Of a DNA stretch of 64,000 nucleotides, positions 25,474 through 33,445 are shown piece after piece. A program made the translations under genes and the position numbers. Numbering within the stretch: the first letter of the stretch is position 1; the number at the start of each line of letters is the position of its first letter. Source of the stretch: Flaviflagellibacter rhizophilus. Its GTDB lineage: Bacteria; Pseudomonadota; Alphaproteobacteria; Rhizobiales; Methylopilaceae. The stretch lies in assembly GCF_033898525.1 (NCBI RefSeq), contig NZ_JAXAFJ010000001.1:700846-764845 (forward strand). The letters are read 5' to 3'. The notes beneath the pieces were generated by a model. The model was given only the letters and a program-made list of their open reading frames with translations. It was not told the origin of the DNA and did no database searches.

Positions 25474-26535
25474 ATGGCCGGCACGGCATTGGTGGTGGGC
25501 GCGAGCGGGATCGTCGGCAGCGCAACGGCGGCGCTTCTGGTGCGCGAGGGCTGGACGGTGCTGGGGCTGGCGCGGCGACCCGTGGCGCAGGAGGGCGTGC
25601 GGCCCGTGGTCGCCGACCTGCAGGACGCATCAGCGACGGCGGCGGCTTTGGCCGGAGAGACGCCCGACGCGGTGTTCATCACCACATGGCTGCGGCAGAA
25701 TAGCGAGGCGGAGAACATCCGCGTCAACGCCGCCATGGTGCGCAACCTGCTGGACGGGCTGCGCCCGGGCGGCAGCGTCCGCCATGTCGCGCTCGTCACC
25801 GGGCTGAAGCACTATCTCGGCCCGTTCGAGGCCTATGGCAAAGGCGCGCTGCCGCAGACCCCGTTCCGCGAGGAGCAGGGCCGGCTCGACGTCGAGAACT
25901 TCTACTACGCGCAGGAGGACGAGGTGTTCGCCGCCGCCGCGCGCGACGGTTTCGGCTGGAGCGTGCATCGCCCCCACACCGTCATCGGGCAGGCCGTCGG
26001 CAACGCCATGAACATGGGCACCACCCTGGCGGCCTACGCCACATTGTGCCGCGAGACGGGGCGGCCCTTCGTGTTCCCCGGGTCCGCCGCGCAGTGGAAC
26101 GGGCTGACCGACATGACCGATGCCGGCCTGCTGGCAAAGCAATTGCTGTGGGCGGCGACCACGCCCGCGGCGCGCAACGAGGCGTTCAACGTCGTCAACG
26201 GCGATGTCTTCCGCTGGAGCTGGATGTGGGGCCGCATCGCCGACTGGTTCGGCGTTGAGGCGGCGCCGTTCGACGGTACGGTGCGGCCGCTGGAACAGCA
26301 GATGGCCGGAGACGGGCCCGTATGGCGGCGCATCGCCGAGCGCGAGGGTCTGGCCGAGCCCGACCTCTCGCGCCTGGCATCGCCCTGGCACACGGATGCG
26401 GATCTCGGCCGGCCGATCGAGGTGGTCACGGACATGGGCAAGAGCCGGCGGCTGGGCTTCACCGCCTACCAGCCGACCGACGACGCCTTCTACGACCTGT
26501 TCGCCCGGCTGCGCGCCGAGCGGCTGATCCCCTGA
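25474..26535 (+). CDS. PRISE-like SDR reductase (progesterone 5-beta-reductase / iridoid synthase type)
   Basis: A 353-residue extended short-chain dehydrogenase. The N-terminal GASGIVGSA nucleotide motif, the family signature VTGLKHYLGPFEAYG (TGxKHYxGPF), and the later WSVHRPHTVIG and NVVNGDVFRWSWMW match the PRISE enzymes, which reduce activated C=C bonds of enones with NADPH. The usual Tyr/Phe of the active site lies in NFYYAQED. The ATG at 25474 is favoured because GGGAG is 6 nt upstream; an ATG at 25468 would be too close to it. It is divergent from the HxlR regulator, suggesting induction by an electrophilic substrate. Confidence 0.87.
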   Translation: MAGTALVVGASGIVGSATAALLVREGWTVLGLARRPVAQEGVRPVVADLQDASATAAALAGETPDAVFITTWLRQNSEAENIRVNAAMVRNLLDGLRPGGSVRHVALVTGLKHYLGPFEAYGKGALPQTPFREEQGRLDVENFYYAQEDEVFAAAARDGFGWSVHRPHTVIGQAVGNAMNMGTTLAAYATLCRETGRPFVFPGSAAQWNGLTDMTDAGLLAKQLLWAATTPAARNEAFNVVNGDVFRWSWMWGRIADWFGVEAAPFDGTVRPLEQQMAGDGPVWRRIAEREGLAEPDLSRLASPWHTDADLGRPIEVVTDMGKSRRLGFTAYQPTDDAFYDLFARLRAERLIP

Positions 26536-26544
26536 CGGCGCGGA

Positions 26545-27282
26545 CTACACCACGCCGCCATTCGCGCGGATCACCTGCCCGTTGACCCAGCCGCCGTCCG
26601 GCCCGAGCAGGAACGACACCACGCCCGCGATGTCCTCCGGCTCTCCGAGCCGCCCCAGCGGGATCAGCCTGGTCAGGCCCGCCACCTGCTCCTCGGTCTT
26701 GCCGCCGAGGAACAGCTCCGTCGCCACCGGGCCGGGCGCGACCGTGTTGACGGTGATGCGCTTCGGCCCGAGTTCCTTGGCCATGATGTGCGTCAAGGTT
26801 TCCACCGCAGCCTTGGTGGCCGCGTAGATGCCGTAGCCCGGCAGTTTCATGCCCACCACGCTGGTGGAGAAGTTGACCACCCGCCCGCCATCGCGAATGC
26901 GGCGGCCGCCCGCGCGCATGCCGTTGAACACGCCCTTGAGGTTCGTCGCCACCATGGCGTCGAACTGCTCGTCGGTCGCCTCCGCCAGCGGGGCGAGGGT
27001 CATGATGCCGGCATTGTTGACGATGGCGTCGACGCCGCCAAAGGCCCGTTCCGTCTCGTCGAACAGCCGCGCCACGGCTTTGGCGTCGGCCACATCGGCC
27101 TGCACCGCGATGGCGCGCCCGCCGGAGGCGTTGATGCGCTCCGCCAGTTCGCGCGCCGGGGCTTCGCTGCCGGCATAGTTGATGGTTACCGCAAAGCCGT
27201 CGCGGGCCAGCCGCTCGGCGATGGCGGCACCGATGCCTCGCGAGGCGCCCGTGACGATGGCGGCCTTGTTCGCGTGTTCCAT
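26545..27282 (-). CDS. Short-chain dehydrogenase/reductase (classical SDR)
   Basis: A 245-residue NAD(P)-dependent oxidoreductase. The cofactor motif is TGASRGIGAAIAERL, with NNAG (IVNNAGIM) and the catalytic YxxxK in GYGIYAATKAAVETL; Ser precedes in NFSTSVVG. The arginine after the glycine motif and NYAGS suggest NADPH preference. The C-terminus WVNGQVIRANGGV is typical. It resembles 3-oxoacyl-ACP reductase-type SDRs without identifying a substrate. It is convergent with the PRISE-like gene, with 9 bp between the stops. Confidence 0.92.
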   Translation of the reverse strand: MEHANKAAIVTGASRGIGAAIAERLARDGFAVTINYAGSEAPARELAERINASGGRAIAVQADVADAKAVARLFDETERAFGGVDAIVNNAGIMTLAPLAEATDEQFDAMVATNLKGVFNGMRAGGRRIRDGGRVVNFSTSVVGMKLPGYGIYAATKAAVETLTHIMAKELGPKRITVNTVAPGPVATELFLGGKTEEQVAGLTRLIPLGRLGEPEDIAGVVSFLLGPDGGWVNGQVIRANGGVV

Positions 27283-27438
27283 TCTGTCCTCCTCCGACCC
27301 CTGCCGTCCTGGTCATATCGGCTTCGCGAAAAAGCGCTACCAAACCCGTGGCCGGCGGCGCTTGATGCGGGGCCCTCCCGCTGCCCTTCGATGCAGCACC
27401 GGGACGCAAAGCCAGCACCGCATCGGAGGAAGTGTGAC

Positions 27439-28269
27439 ATGAGCACGATCACCACCAGGGACGGCACGGAAATCTTCTACAAGGACTGGGGTTCCAAGGA
27501 CGCGCAGCCCATCGTCTTTCATCACGGCTGGCCGCTCACCGCGGACGACTGGGACGCCCAGATGATGTTCTTCCTGGGCGAGGGCTACCGCGTCATCGCG
27601 CATGACCGCCGCGGCCATGGCCGCTCCACCCAGACCGATACCGGCAACGAGATGGACACCTACGCCGCGGACGTGATCGAACTGGCCGCGGCGCTGGACC
27701 TCCGCAACGCCGTTCACATCGGCCATTCGACCGGCGGCGGCGAGGTCGCGCATTACGTGGCGCGCGCCGAAGCCGGCCGCGTCGCGAAGGCGGTGCTGAT
27801 CGGCGCCGTTCCTCCGATCATGGTCAAGACCGAAGCCAATCCGGGCGGCCTGCCGCTGGAGGTGTTCGACGGCTTCCGCGCGGCTACCGCCGCCAATCGC
27901 GCGCAGTTCTTCGTCGATGTGCCGACCGGGCCGTTCTACGGCTTCAACCGTCCGGGCGCGAAGGTCAGCCAGGGGGTCATCGACAATTGGTGGCGCCAGG
28001 GCATGATGGGCGGCATCAAGGCCGAGTACGACTGCATCAAGGCCTTCTCGGAAACCGATTTCACCGAAGACCTGAAGGCCATCGACGTGCCGGTGCTGGT
28101 GATGCACGGCGACGACGACCAGATCGTGCCTTACGCCGATTCCGCGCCTCTGGCGGCTGCCCTGCTGAAGAACGGCACGCTGAAGACCTATGAAGGCCTG
28201 CCGCACGGCATGTGCACCACCCATGCCGAGATCATCAATCCCGATCTGCTGGCCTTCATCAGGGGCTGA
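27439..28269 (+). CDS. Alpha/beta hydrolase, cofactor-free chloroperoxidase/arylesterase type
   Basis: A 276-residue hydrolase with the full signature of bacterial non-heme haloperoxidases and perhydrolase-like esterases. Features are the oxyanion region FHHGWPLTADDWD, DRRGHGRS, nucleophile elbow GHSTGGGE (Ser97), the acid in MHGDDDQIVP and the base in GLPHGM. Physiologically such enzymes act as esterases; halogenation is a perhydrolase side reaction. GGAGGA stands 8 nt before the ATG at 27439. It is divergent from the SDR gene and followed by a hairpin. Confidence 0.93.
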   Translation: MSTITTRDGTEIFYKDWGSKDAQPIVFHHGWPLTADDWDAQMMFFLGEGYRVIAHDRRGHGRSTQTDTGNEMDTYAADVIELAAALDLRNAVHIGHSTGGGEVAHYVARAEAGRVAKAVLIGAVPPIMVKTEANPGGLPLEVFDGFRAATAANRAQFFVDVPTGPFYGFNRPGAKVSQGVIDNWWRQGMMGGIKAEYDCIKAFSETDFTEDLKAIDVPVLVMHGDDDQIVPYADSAPLAAALLKNGTLKTYEGLPHGMCTTHAEIINPDLLAFIRG

Positions 28270-28280
28270 GCCCTCTTCGC

Positions 28281-28311
28281 AAAAGCGCATCGCGGCCGTG
28301 GCCGCGATGCG
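28281..28311 (-). terminator. Intrinsic terminator (reading on minus strand)
   Basis: An 11-bp perfect stem CGCATCGCGGC / GCCGCGATGCG (28286-28296 and 28301-28311) with a 4-nt loop is followed on the minus strand by TTTT (28281-28284). It lies between convergent genes. It suits the FMN reductase gene and may also stop the hydrolase transcript. Confidence 0.75.
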
Positions 28312-28318
28312 TGGGAGA

Positions 28319-28891
28319 TCAGGCCGCCCTGGCGGCTCCGCTGACCAGCGCCACCCAGTCTTCGAGCGCCCGGATCTTCTTGGCATGGAACGCGCGGACC
28401 TTCTCGTCGGCGAACGCTCCGTCGGCACCCACGAGATCGTCGGTGAACTGGATATAGGCCTCCGGCTGCCCGATCAGGCGCACATCGAGAACGCCGAGCA
28501 GATTGCGCAGGTTGGACTGCGCGCCGCCGGTGGCGACGCCGCTGGAGGAGGAGCCTGTGATGGCGCCCGGCTTGCCGGCCCATGAGTTCTTGCCATAGGG
28601 GCGCGAGGCCCAGTGCAGCGCGTTGAGCAGCACGGGCGTGGGCTGGCGGTTGTATTCCGGCGTCACGAACAGGAAGCCGTCGGCGGCCCGGACCTCGGCG
28701 CGCAGGCGGGCGACGCTCTCCGGCGGCGTGTCCGTGTCGAGATCCTGATTGTAGAGCGGCAGGTCGTCGATGCGCAGTTCCTCGAACGCGAAGTCCTCGC
28801 GCGCCAGAGCCGCCAGCGCGTGGCCGACCTTGCGGTTGATCGAGTCCTTGCGGTTGCTGCCGACGACGAGGCGGATGTTGAAGCGGGCCAT
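28319..28891 (-). CDS. NADPH-dependent FMN reductase (NAD(P)H:quinone reductase type)
   Basis: A 190-residue flavodoxin-like enzyme. The phosphate-binding loop VVGSNRKDSINRKV binds FMN, and FVTPEYNRQPTPVLLNALHW is the conserved active-site segment. GKPGAITGSSSSGVATGGAQ closes the flavin site. The family (ChrR/ArsH-like reductases) reduces quinones, chromate or azo compounds by two electrons; the natural substrate here is probably a quinone. It is convergent with the chloroperoxidase-like gene and shares its terminator region. Confidence 0.92.
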   Translation of the reverse strand: MARFNIRLVVGSNRKDSINRKVGHALAALAREDFAFEELRIDDLPLYNQDLDTDTPPESVARLRAEVRAADGFLFVTPEYNRQPTPVLLNALHWASRPYGKNSWAGKPGAITGSSSSGVATGGAQSNLRNLLGVLDVRLIGQPEAYIQFTDDLVGADGAFADEKVRAFHAKKIRALEDWVALVSGAARAA

Positions 28892-29007
28892 GGTGAGGAC
28901 TTCTCCGGAAAAGGCGTGTTGCCGCTCAAGTTAGCGTGCATCCCTTCCGCCGCAACTGTCCGCTGTGCATGCTTCACGATGCACCGCCGCAATGCCAGTA
29001 TCGGGGA

Positions 29008-29721
29008 ATGGCAGACCAAGTCCGCAATGTCCTGACCCGCGACACCATCGAAGGCGACTTCATTCGCCGCATGCTGCAGGAAAGCGGCCTGCCCTATCAG
29101 ATCCGCACGGATGCCGAGCTCGAGGAGAGCCTGGAGAGCACGCTGCGCCAGAGGCCCGGCGGGCCGGTGATGGCTGGCGAGGATGTCTGGCTGTTCGCCT
29201 ATGGCTCGCTGATCTGGAACCCGGCCTTCGAGTTCAAGGACCGTTCGACCGGCACCATCCACACCTGGCATCGGCGTTTCTGCCTGTCCACGCCCATGGG
29301 GCGCGGCTCGCCCGAGCATCCCGGACTGGTTCTGGGGCTGGACCGTGGCGGCTCGTGCCGGGGCGTGGCCTACCGCATCGCGGCCCACAAGGTGCGGCGC
29401 GAACTGCAGGTGGTGTGGCTGCGCGAGATGATCGCGGACAGCTATCTCCCGCGCTGGGTGCATGTGCGCAACGGCGCGGACAGCTTTCTCGCGGTGACCT
29501 TCACCATCAATCCCTTGTCCGACAACTATCAGCCGAAGATCACCCTGGCCGAGACAGCGGACCGCATCGCAATCGCGCGCGGCGATCTCGGCTCCAGCGC
29601 CGATTACCTGTTCCAGACCTTGGAAGGGCTGGAGACCTGCGGCATCCGTGATGTGTGGATGAGCCGGCTGGCCTGCCTCGTGCGGGAGCGGCTGGCCGCT
29701 CAGCCGTCCAGTTCGGGATAG
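29008..29721 (+). CDS. ChaC-type gamma-glutamylcyclotransferase (glutathione-specific)
   Basis: A 237-residue enzyme expected to cleave glutathione to 5-oxoproline and Cys-Gly. The signature LFAYGSLIWNPAFEF (YGSL glycine-rich loop) is clear, followed by RRFCLSTPMGRGSPEHPGLVLGLDRGGSCRGVAYRI and a C-terminal helical part (YLFQTLEGLETCGIRDVWM) as in bacterial ChaC. The ATG at 29008 is preferred; the longer frame upstream is not protein-like. Its last 22 bp overlap the 3' end of the convergent glutathione S-transferase gene, so two glutathione genes are interlocked. Confidence 0.93.
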   Translation: MADQVRNVLTRDTIEGDFIRRMLQESGLPYQIRTDAELEESLESTLRQRPGGPVMAGEDVWLFAYGSLIWNPAFEFKDRSTGTIHTWHRRFCLSTPMGRGSPEHPGLVLGLDRGGSCRGVAYRIAAHKVRRELQVVWLREMIADSYLPRWVHVRNGADSFLAVTFTINPLSDNYQPKITLAETADRIAIARGDLGSSADYLFQTLEGLETCGIRDVWMSRLACLVRERLAAQPSSSG

Positions 29722-30404
29722 CGGCGGAAGATGCCGTCTTCGCTGAAGGGGATGCGGCGCGGGCTCTGCAGGTAAGCGCGGATGCGCGGCAGTTCTGCCA
29801 CCGCGTCGTGCAGCGCCATCACCTTCGGAGCCTTTGCCAGCGCCCGTTCCGCTGCTCTCGGGAAGGCGTAGCGCAGCCCCTCCACCAGCTGGAACAGCGA
29901 GAGATCGGCATAGGTGTTCTCGGCACCGACAAGACGGCCGGGACCTGCGGGATTGCGCGCCAGCACGGTCTCCAGCCAGCCGAGGAATTTGGGAATGCGG
30001 TTGTCGCGGAAGTCGGTTGCGCGGCGCGCCGCCTCGGGCTTCTGGTCCTCGTAATACAGCCCGTTGCCCACGGGATGATGCGTGTCGTGCGCCTCGGCCA
30101 CCATGTCGGCGATGGTGAGCTGGATCTGATGGGTCCAGAGCCGTCCGCCTGCGTCTGAGGGCGCGAGGCCGAACCTGTCGCCCAGATGGAGCAGGATGTT
30201 GGCGACCTGTCCGACGACGAGGTCGCCATCCTTCAGGAAAGGCGGCGCGAACGCGGGCGTTGGTCCCTCGTGCATCGCCGAGAACATGGCCTCTACGCCA
30301 TCCTCGCGCGCCACGTCGCGGTACGGCGCTCCGGCCTGCTCCAGCGCGAGCCGCACGAATTCTCCGCGCCCCTGAATGGTCGGCCAATAGTAGAGCAACA
30401 GCAT
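29700..30404 (-). CDS. Glutathione S-transferase
   Basis: A 234-residue soluble GST. The N-terminal thioredoxin-like half begins MLLLYYWPTIQGRGEFVRLALEQAGAPYRDV, resembling the sigma/alpha-type pattern used in bacterial homologues of eukaryotic GSTs. The usual cis-Pro loop is replaced by APPFLKDGDLVVGQVANIL. The all-helical C-terminal half has the N-capping motif YADLSLFQLVEGL. The ATG at 30404 with AAAGGA 6 nt upstream is better than the in-frame start at 30422. It is convergent with and overlaps chaC. A conjugation or peroxidase role is family-based. Confidence 0.9.
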   Translation of the reverse strand: MLLLYYWPTIQGRGEFVRLALEQAGAPYRDVAREDGVEAMFSAMHEGPTPAFAPPFLKDGDLVVGQVANILLHLGDRFGLAPSDAGGRLWTHQIQLTIADMVAEAHDTHHPVGNGLYYEDQKPEAARRATDFRDNRIPKFLGWLETVLARNPAGPGRLVGAENTYADLSLFQLVEGLRYAFPRAAERALAKAPKVMALHDAVAELPRIRAYLQSPRRIPFSEDGIFRRYPELDG

Positions 30405-30480
30405 CGTCGTCCTTTCCCTCATGGCGCACGGGCGAGGAATTGGCTAAGAGCCGGGCACAGCGCATTGCACCGGATCCGTC

Positions 30481-30876
30481 ATGCCCAAGATCAAGCTAAC
30501 GAATATTGTCGGCGTTCAGGTCCAGTCGAAGGACGAGACCTTCTCCATTCTCGGGCGCGACGGCGCCGGGCGCGAGGTCGTGGTGGAGCTTCCGCTGTCC
30601 GCCGCCCGCAAACTGGCCGCCGAGACCCGGCGCATCGCCATGGTGCGGCCGAAGACGCCAAACCCGGTGCCGCAGGTTCCCGGCCAGACCGGCGAGGTCG
30701 TCCCGCTCGACATCCGCACCGCTGCCGTGGGCACGCTGACGCCGCCCGCCGGTCCTGCCGTCGCCATCGTGTTCGACCAGGGCGAGGAAACGGAGCTGGC
30801 CTTCCGCCTGCCGGCCGCAGGCGCGCTGGAGCTGGGTCACCTGCTCGTCAAGGAAGGCGAGAAGCTGAAACGCTGA
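30481..30876 (+). CDS. Hypothetical protein (131 aa)
   Basis: I cannot name this family. The protein is soluble, with no signal or membrane helix. It looks beta-rich: IKLTNIVGVQVQ, TFSILGRDGAGREVVVELPL, VAIVFDQGEETELAFRLP. A proline-rich hinge (PKTPNPVPQVPGQ, about 57-69) separates two halves, each of which ends in a short helix (SAARKLAAETRRI and ALELGHLLVKEGEKL). The two halves have the look of an internal duplication. It is divergent from the GST gene, with 76 bp between, and is followed 70 bp on by a DUF883-like gene. Confidence 0.65.
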   Translation: MPKIKLTNIVGVQVQSKDETFSILGRDGAGREVVVELPLSAARKLAAETRRIAMVRPKTPNPVPQVPGQTGEVVPLDIRTAAVGTLTPPAGPAVAIVFDQGEETELAFRLPAAGALELGHLLVKEGEKLKR

Positions 30877-30946
30877 GCCGGCGAAACCTTCCCCTTACCT
30901 GTCGCGTTCAAGCACCTGAGACCCTAACCACCCGGCAGGTAACGAC

Positions 30947-31387
30947 ATGGCATTCTGGAGCACGTCCCGCACGTCCGATCTTCAGGCACGGATCGACGAG
31001 CTGCAGAGCAGCCTCACGGAGTTGAACCATCTGGTCGGCGAGGGCGCCGAGACGGCCGGCAAGCGTGCGGTGAAGACTGCCCATGCGGTCGAGGCGCGGG
31101 CGTCCAGCGGCGCGCATGATGTGCTCTCGGCTGTAAGCCCCCTGCTCGGCGACCTCGGGCGCCAGCTCGAAGGCATCCTCACCGCCGTTACTGCCCTGTC
31201 AGGCAGCTTTGGCGGACTGGCCCGCAAAGCCGGCAAGGAGAGCCGCGCGGCCTACAGCACCGTGGAAACGAAGGTCGAGGACAATGCCATGGTCGCCGTG
31301 CTTGCAGCCGCCGGCATCGGCTTCCTGATCGGTGCGGCGGTGGGCGGCACGGCAGCCGCACAGCGCCGGCCGCGCAACCCTTCCTGA
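30947..31387 (+). CDS. DUF883/ElaB-like tail-anchored small protein
   Basis: A 146-residue protein with a long Ala-rich helical N-terminal part (about 8-110) containing coiled-coil-like heptads (LQARIDELQSSLTELNHLV). A single C-terminal hydrophobic segment (about 115-135, MVAVLAAAGIGFLIGAAVGG) is followed by a basic tail (QRRPRNPS). This layout is that of YqjD/ElaB-type proteins, which anchor to the inner membrane by the C-terminus and, in E. coli, associate with ribosomes in stationary phase. The family resemblance is by architecture. Confidence 0.65.
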   Translation: MAFWSTSRTSDLQARIDELQSSLTELNHLVGEGAETAGKRAVKTAHAVEARASSGAHDVLSAVSPLLGDLGRQLEGILTAVTALSGSFGGLARKAGKESRAAYSTVETKVEDNAMVAVLAAAGIGFLIGAAVGGTAAAQRRPRNPS

Positions 31388-31451
31388 ATTCAGCACCCGG
31401 GCAGAAGGTCGGCGCTCGTCGCCGGCTATTCCAGGCAGTATACCGCCCGGC

Positions 31452-33230
31452 ATGAGCGAGCCGGGCACCCTTATCCTGCACGACAACAGCGCCTCGGGCG
31501 GGTCGAGCCTGCTGTTTCGCTGGCCGCATCGCGTGCTCACCACCTGCAACGCCTTGGAAGCGCCGGGCCTGATCGCCGAGGCGGAGGCGGCGCTTGCACG
31601 TGGCCAGCACATTGCGGGCTTCCTGTCCTACGAACTCGGCCTGCTGTTCGAGGAGCGTCTGGCAGGGCTGCTGCCGAGCCGCTCATCGTTTCCGCTGCTG
31701 TGGCTCGGCATCTACGATGCTCCGGACGTGCTTACCCGCGCCGAGGCATGGAGCTGGATCGGCGGGAACTGCGGCCCTGAACGCCCGGTCATCGCGGACC
31801 TCGCGATCGGCGTGTCGCGAGAGGAGTACGGCACCGCCTTTCGGCAAGTGATGCGGTTCATCCACGCGGGCGACGTCTACCAGGTCAACCTGACCATGCC
31901 GGCGGGCTTCCGGCTGCAGGGCGACGCAATGGCGCTCTACCGCGACCTCTGCCTGCGGCAGGAGGTGGCTCACGGCGCCTGGCTCGACACCGGCGAGCAC
32001 CGGGTGCTGTCGCTGTCGCCGGAACTGTTCGTCGCGAACACCGGCGGACGGCTGGTTACTCGCCCCATGAAGGGCACCATCGCACGCGGCCGGGACGATG
32101 AGTCGGATGCGGAGAAGGTGCAGCAGCTTCGCGCCGACGAGAAGTCCCGCGCCGAGAACCTCATGATCGTGGACCTCCTGCGCAACGATCTAGGCCGAGT
32201 GGCCAAACTCGGCAGCGTGGAGGTGGACGCCCTCTTTGCCGTAGAGACCTATGCGTCCCTCCACCAGATGACCTCGACGGTGAGTGCGCAGCTCGAATCC
32301 TCGAACGGGATCAGGGAGATCCTGGCAGCGCTGTTCCCGTGCGGCTCCGTCACCGGGGCGCCGAAGATCCGCGCGATGCAGATCATCCACGATGTCGAGG
32401 CGGGGCCGCGCGGTCTCTACACCGGCAGCATCGGGCACATCGCGCCGGGCGGCGATTTTCGCTTCAACGTGGCGATCCGCACCGCTGTCATTGATGTGGA
32501 TGGCAATGGCCGCATTGGCGTGGGCGGCGGTGTGGTGGCGGATTCCGAGGAGCAGGCGGAATATGAGGAAGCGCTGCTGAAGCTGCGCTTCCTGCAGGGC
32601 GTGCACGAGCCGTTCGGACTGATCGAGACCTTCGCCTATGACGGCACGTCGCTGGTCCTCGAGGAGCGGCATCTGTCCCGGATGTGCGCTTCGGCAGCGG
32701 ACCTCGGCCTGCCCTGCGACCGGCAGGGTGCAGAGGCGGCGTTGTTCGGCGCCCTCGCGGGCCGCAGCGAACCGGCCCGCGTGCGCCTGTTGCTCCGAGA
32801 GGATGGCGGGTTCGATGTGGCCGTCACCGATCTCAAGCCCATGACCGAGCTCAGCTTCACCATTGCGCCGCTGCCGGTGCACAGCGCCGATCCCCTGCTC
32901 CGGCACAAGACCACGCGTCGCGCCGTCTATGACGTGCCGCGCGCCGACGCCGCTCGCCGGCTGGGGGTGGATGAGGTGGTCTTCCTCAACGAGCGGGGGG
33001 AACTGACCGAAGGCAGCTTCACCAATCTGTTTGTGCAGAAAGACGGACGGCTGCTGACGCCGCCTGTCAGTTCCGGCCTCCTGCCCGGCACCCTGCGGGC
33101 CGAGTTGCTGGACACCGGGAGGGCCCATGAAGCCGTGCTGAACCTCGCCGCCCTTGAAGACGCCGACGCGGTGTTCTTCGGCAATTCCGTGCGCGGCCTG
33201 CTCCCCGCGCGCTGGGTGCGTATGGCCTAG
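31452..33230 (+). CDS. pabB: Aminodeoxychorismate synthase component I fused to aminodeoxychorismate lyase (PabB-PabC)
   Basis: A 592-residue two-domain folate enzyme. Residues about 1-370 form the chorismate-utilising PabB domain. RPMKGTIARG holds the PabB-type active-site Lys (the PIKGT position, absent in anthranilate synthase), and MIVDLLRNDLGRV and CGSVTGAPKIRAMQ bind chorismate and Mg2+. Residues about 385-592 are a class-IV aminotransferase domain (PabC) with the PLP Lys in LLRHKTTRRAVYD and FLNERGELTEGSFTNLF. The fusion would turn chorismate plus ammonia or glutamine-derived ammonia into p-aminobenzoate. The glutamine amidotransferase PabA is not adjacent. The ATG at 31452 is chosen; the frame extends upstream but overlaps the previous gene and is not conserved-looking. 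Confidence 0.93.
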   Translation: MSEPGTLILHDNSASGGSSLLFRWPHRVLTTCNALEAPGLIAEAEAALARGQHIAGFLSYELGLLFEERLAGLLPSRSSFPLLWLGIYDAPDVLTRAEAWSWIGGNCGPERPVIADLAIGVSREEYGTAFRQVMRFIHAGDVYQVNLTMPAGFRLQGDAMALYRDLCLRQEVAHGAWLDTGEHRVLSLSPELFVANTGGRLVTRPMKGTIARGRDDESDAEKVQQLRADEKSRAENLMIVDLLRNDLGRVAKLGSVEVDALFAVETYASLHQMTSTVSAQLESSNGIREILAALFPCGSVTGAPKIRAMQIIHDVEAGPRGLYTGSIGHIAPGGDFRFNVAIRTAVIDVDGNGRIGVGGGVVADSEEQAEYEEALLKLRFLQGVHEPFGLIETFAYDGTSLVLEERHLSRMCASAADLGLPCDRQGAEAALFGALAGRSEPARVRLLLREDGGFDVAVTDLKPMTELSFTIAPLPVHSADPLLRHKTTRRAVYDVPRADAARRLGVDEVVFLNERGELTEGSFTNLFVQKDGRLLTPPVSSGLLPGTLRAELLDTGRAHEAVLNLAALEDADAVFFGNSVRGLLPARWVRMA

Positions 33231-33287
33231 TCGATTTCATTCAACGGTGGGTAAGCAGCAGGCTTAGCACCACGTCGGAGCGTATGG

Positions 33288-33362
33288 GTTCCGGCCTTCG
33301 CCGGAACGCCCGGATCAGCTCCGAAGCCCAAGCATGTGAACTGCGTCCCGGCGAAGGCCGGG
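33288..33362. repeat. Inverted pair of short palindromic repeats (family 2)
   Basis: The palindrome GTTCCGGC-CTTC-GCCGGAAC (33288-33307) is followed 39 bp later by CCCGGC-GAAG-GCCGGG (33347-33362) in opposite loop orientation, filling the gap between pabBC and nth. The same palindrome with GAAG loop occurs at 38588-38607. This is a REP/BIME-like arrangement. Confidence 0.75.
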
Positions 33363-33445
33363 CCCCACACCCTGTGACCGACCGGCTCCTGGCTCATTGC
33401 CTGCCGCTCTCCTCTAGCGCAGCTCAGCAGACAGCGCTCCGGACA

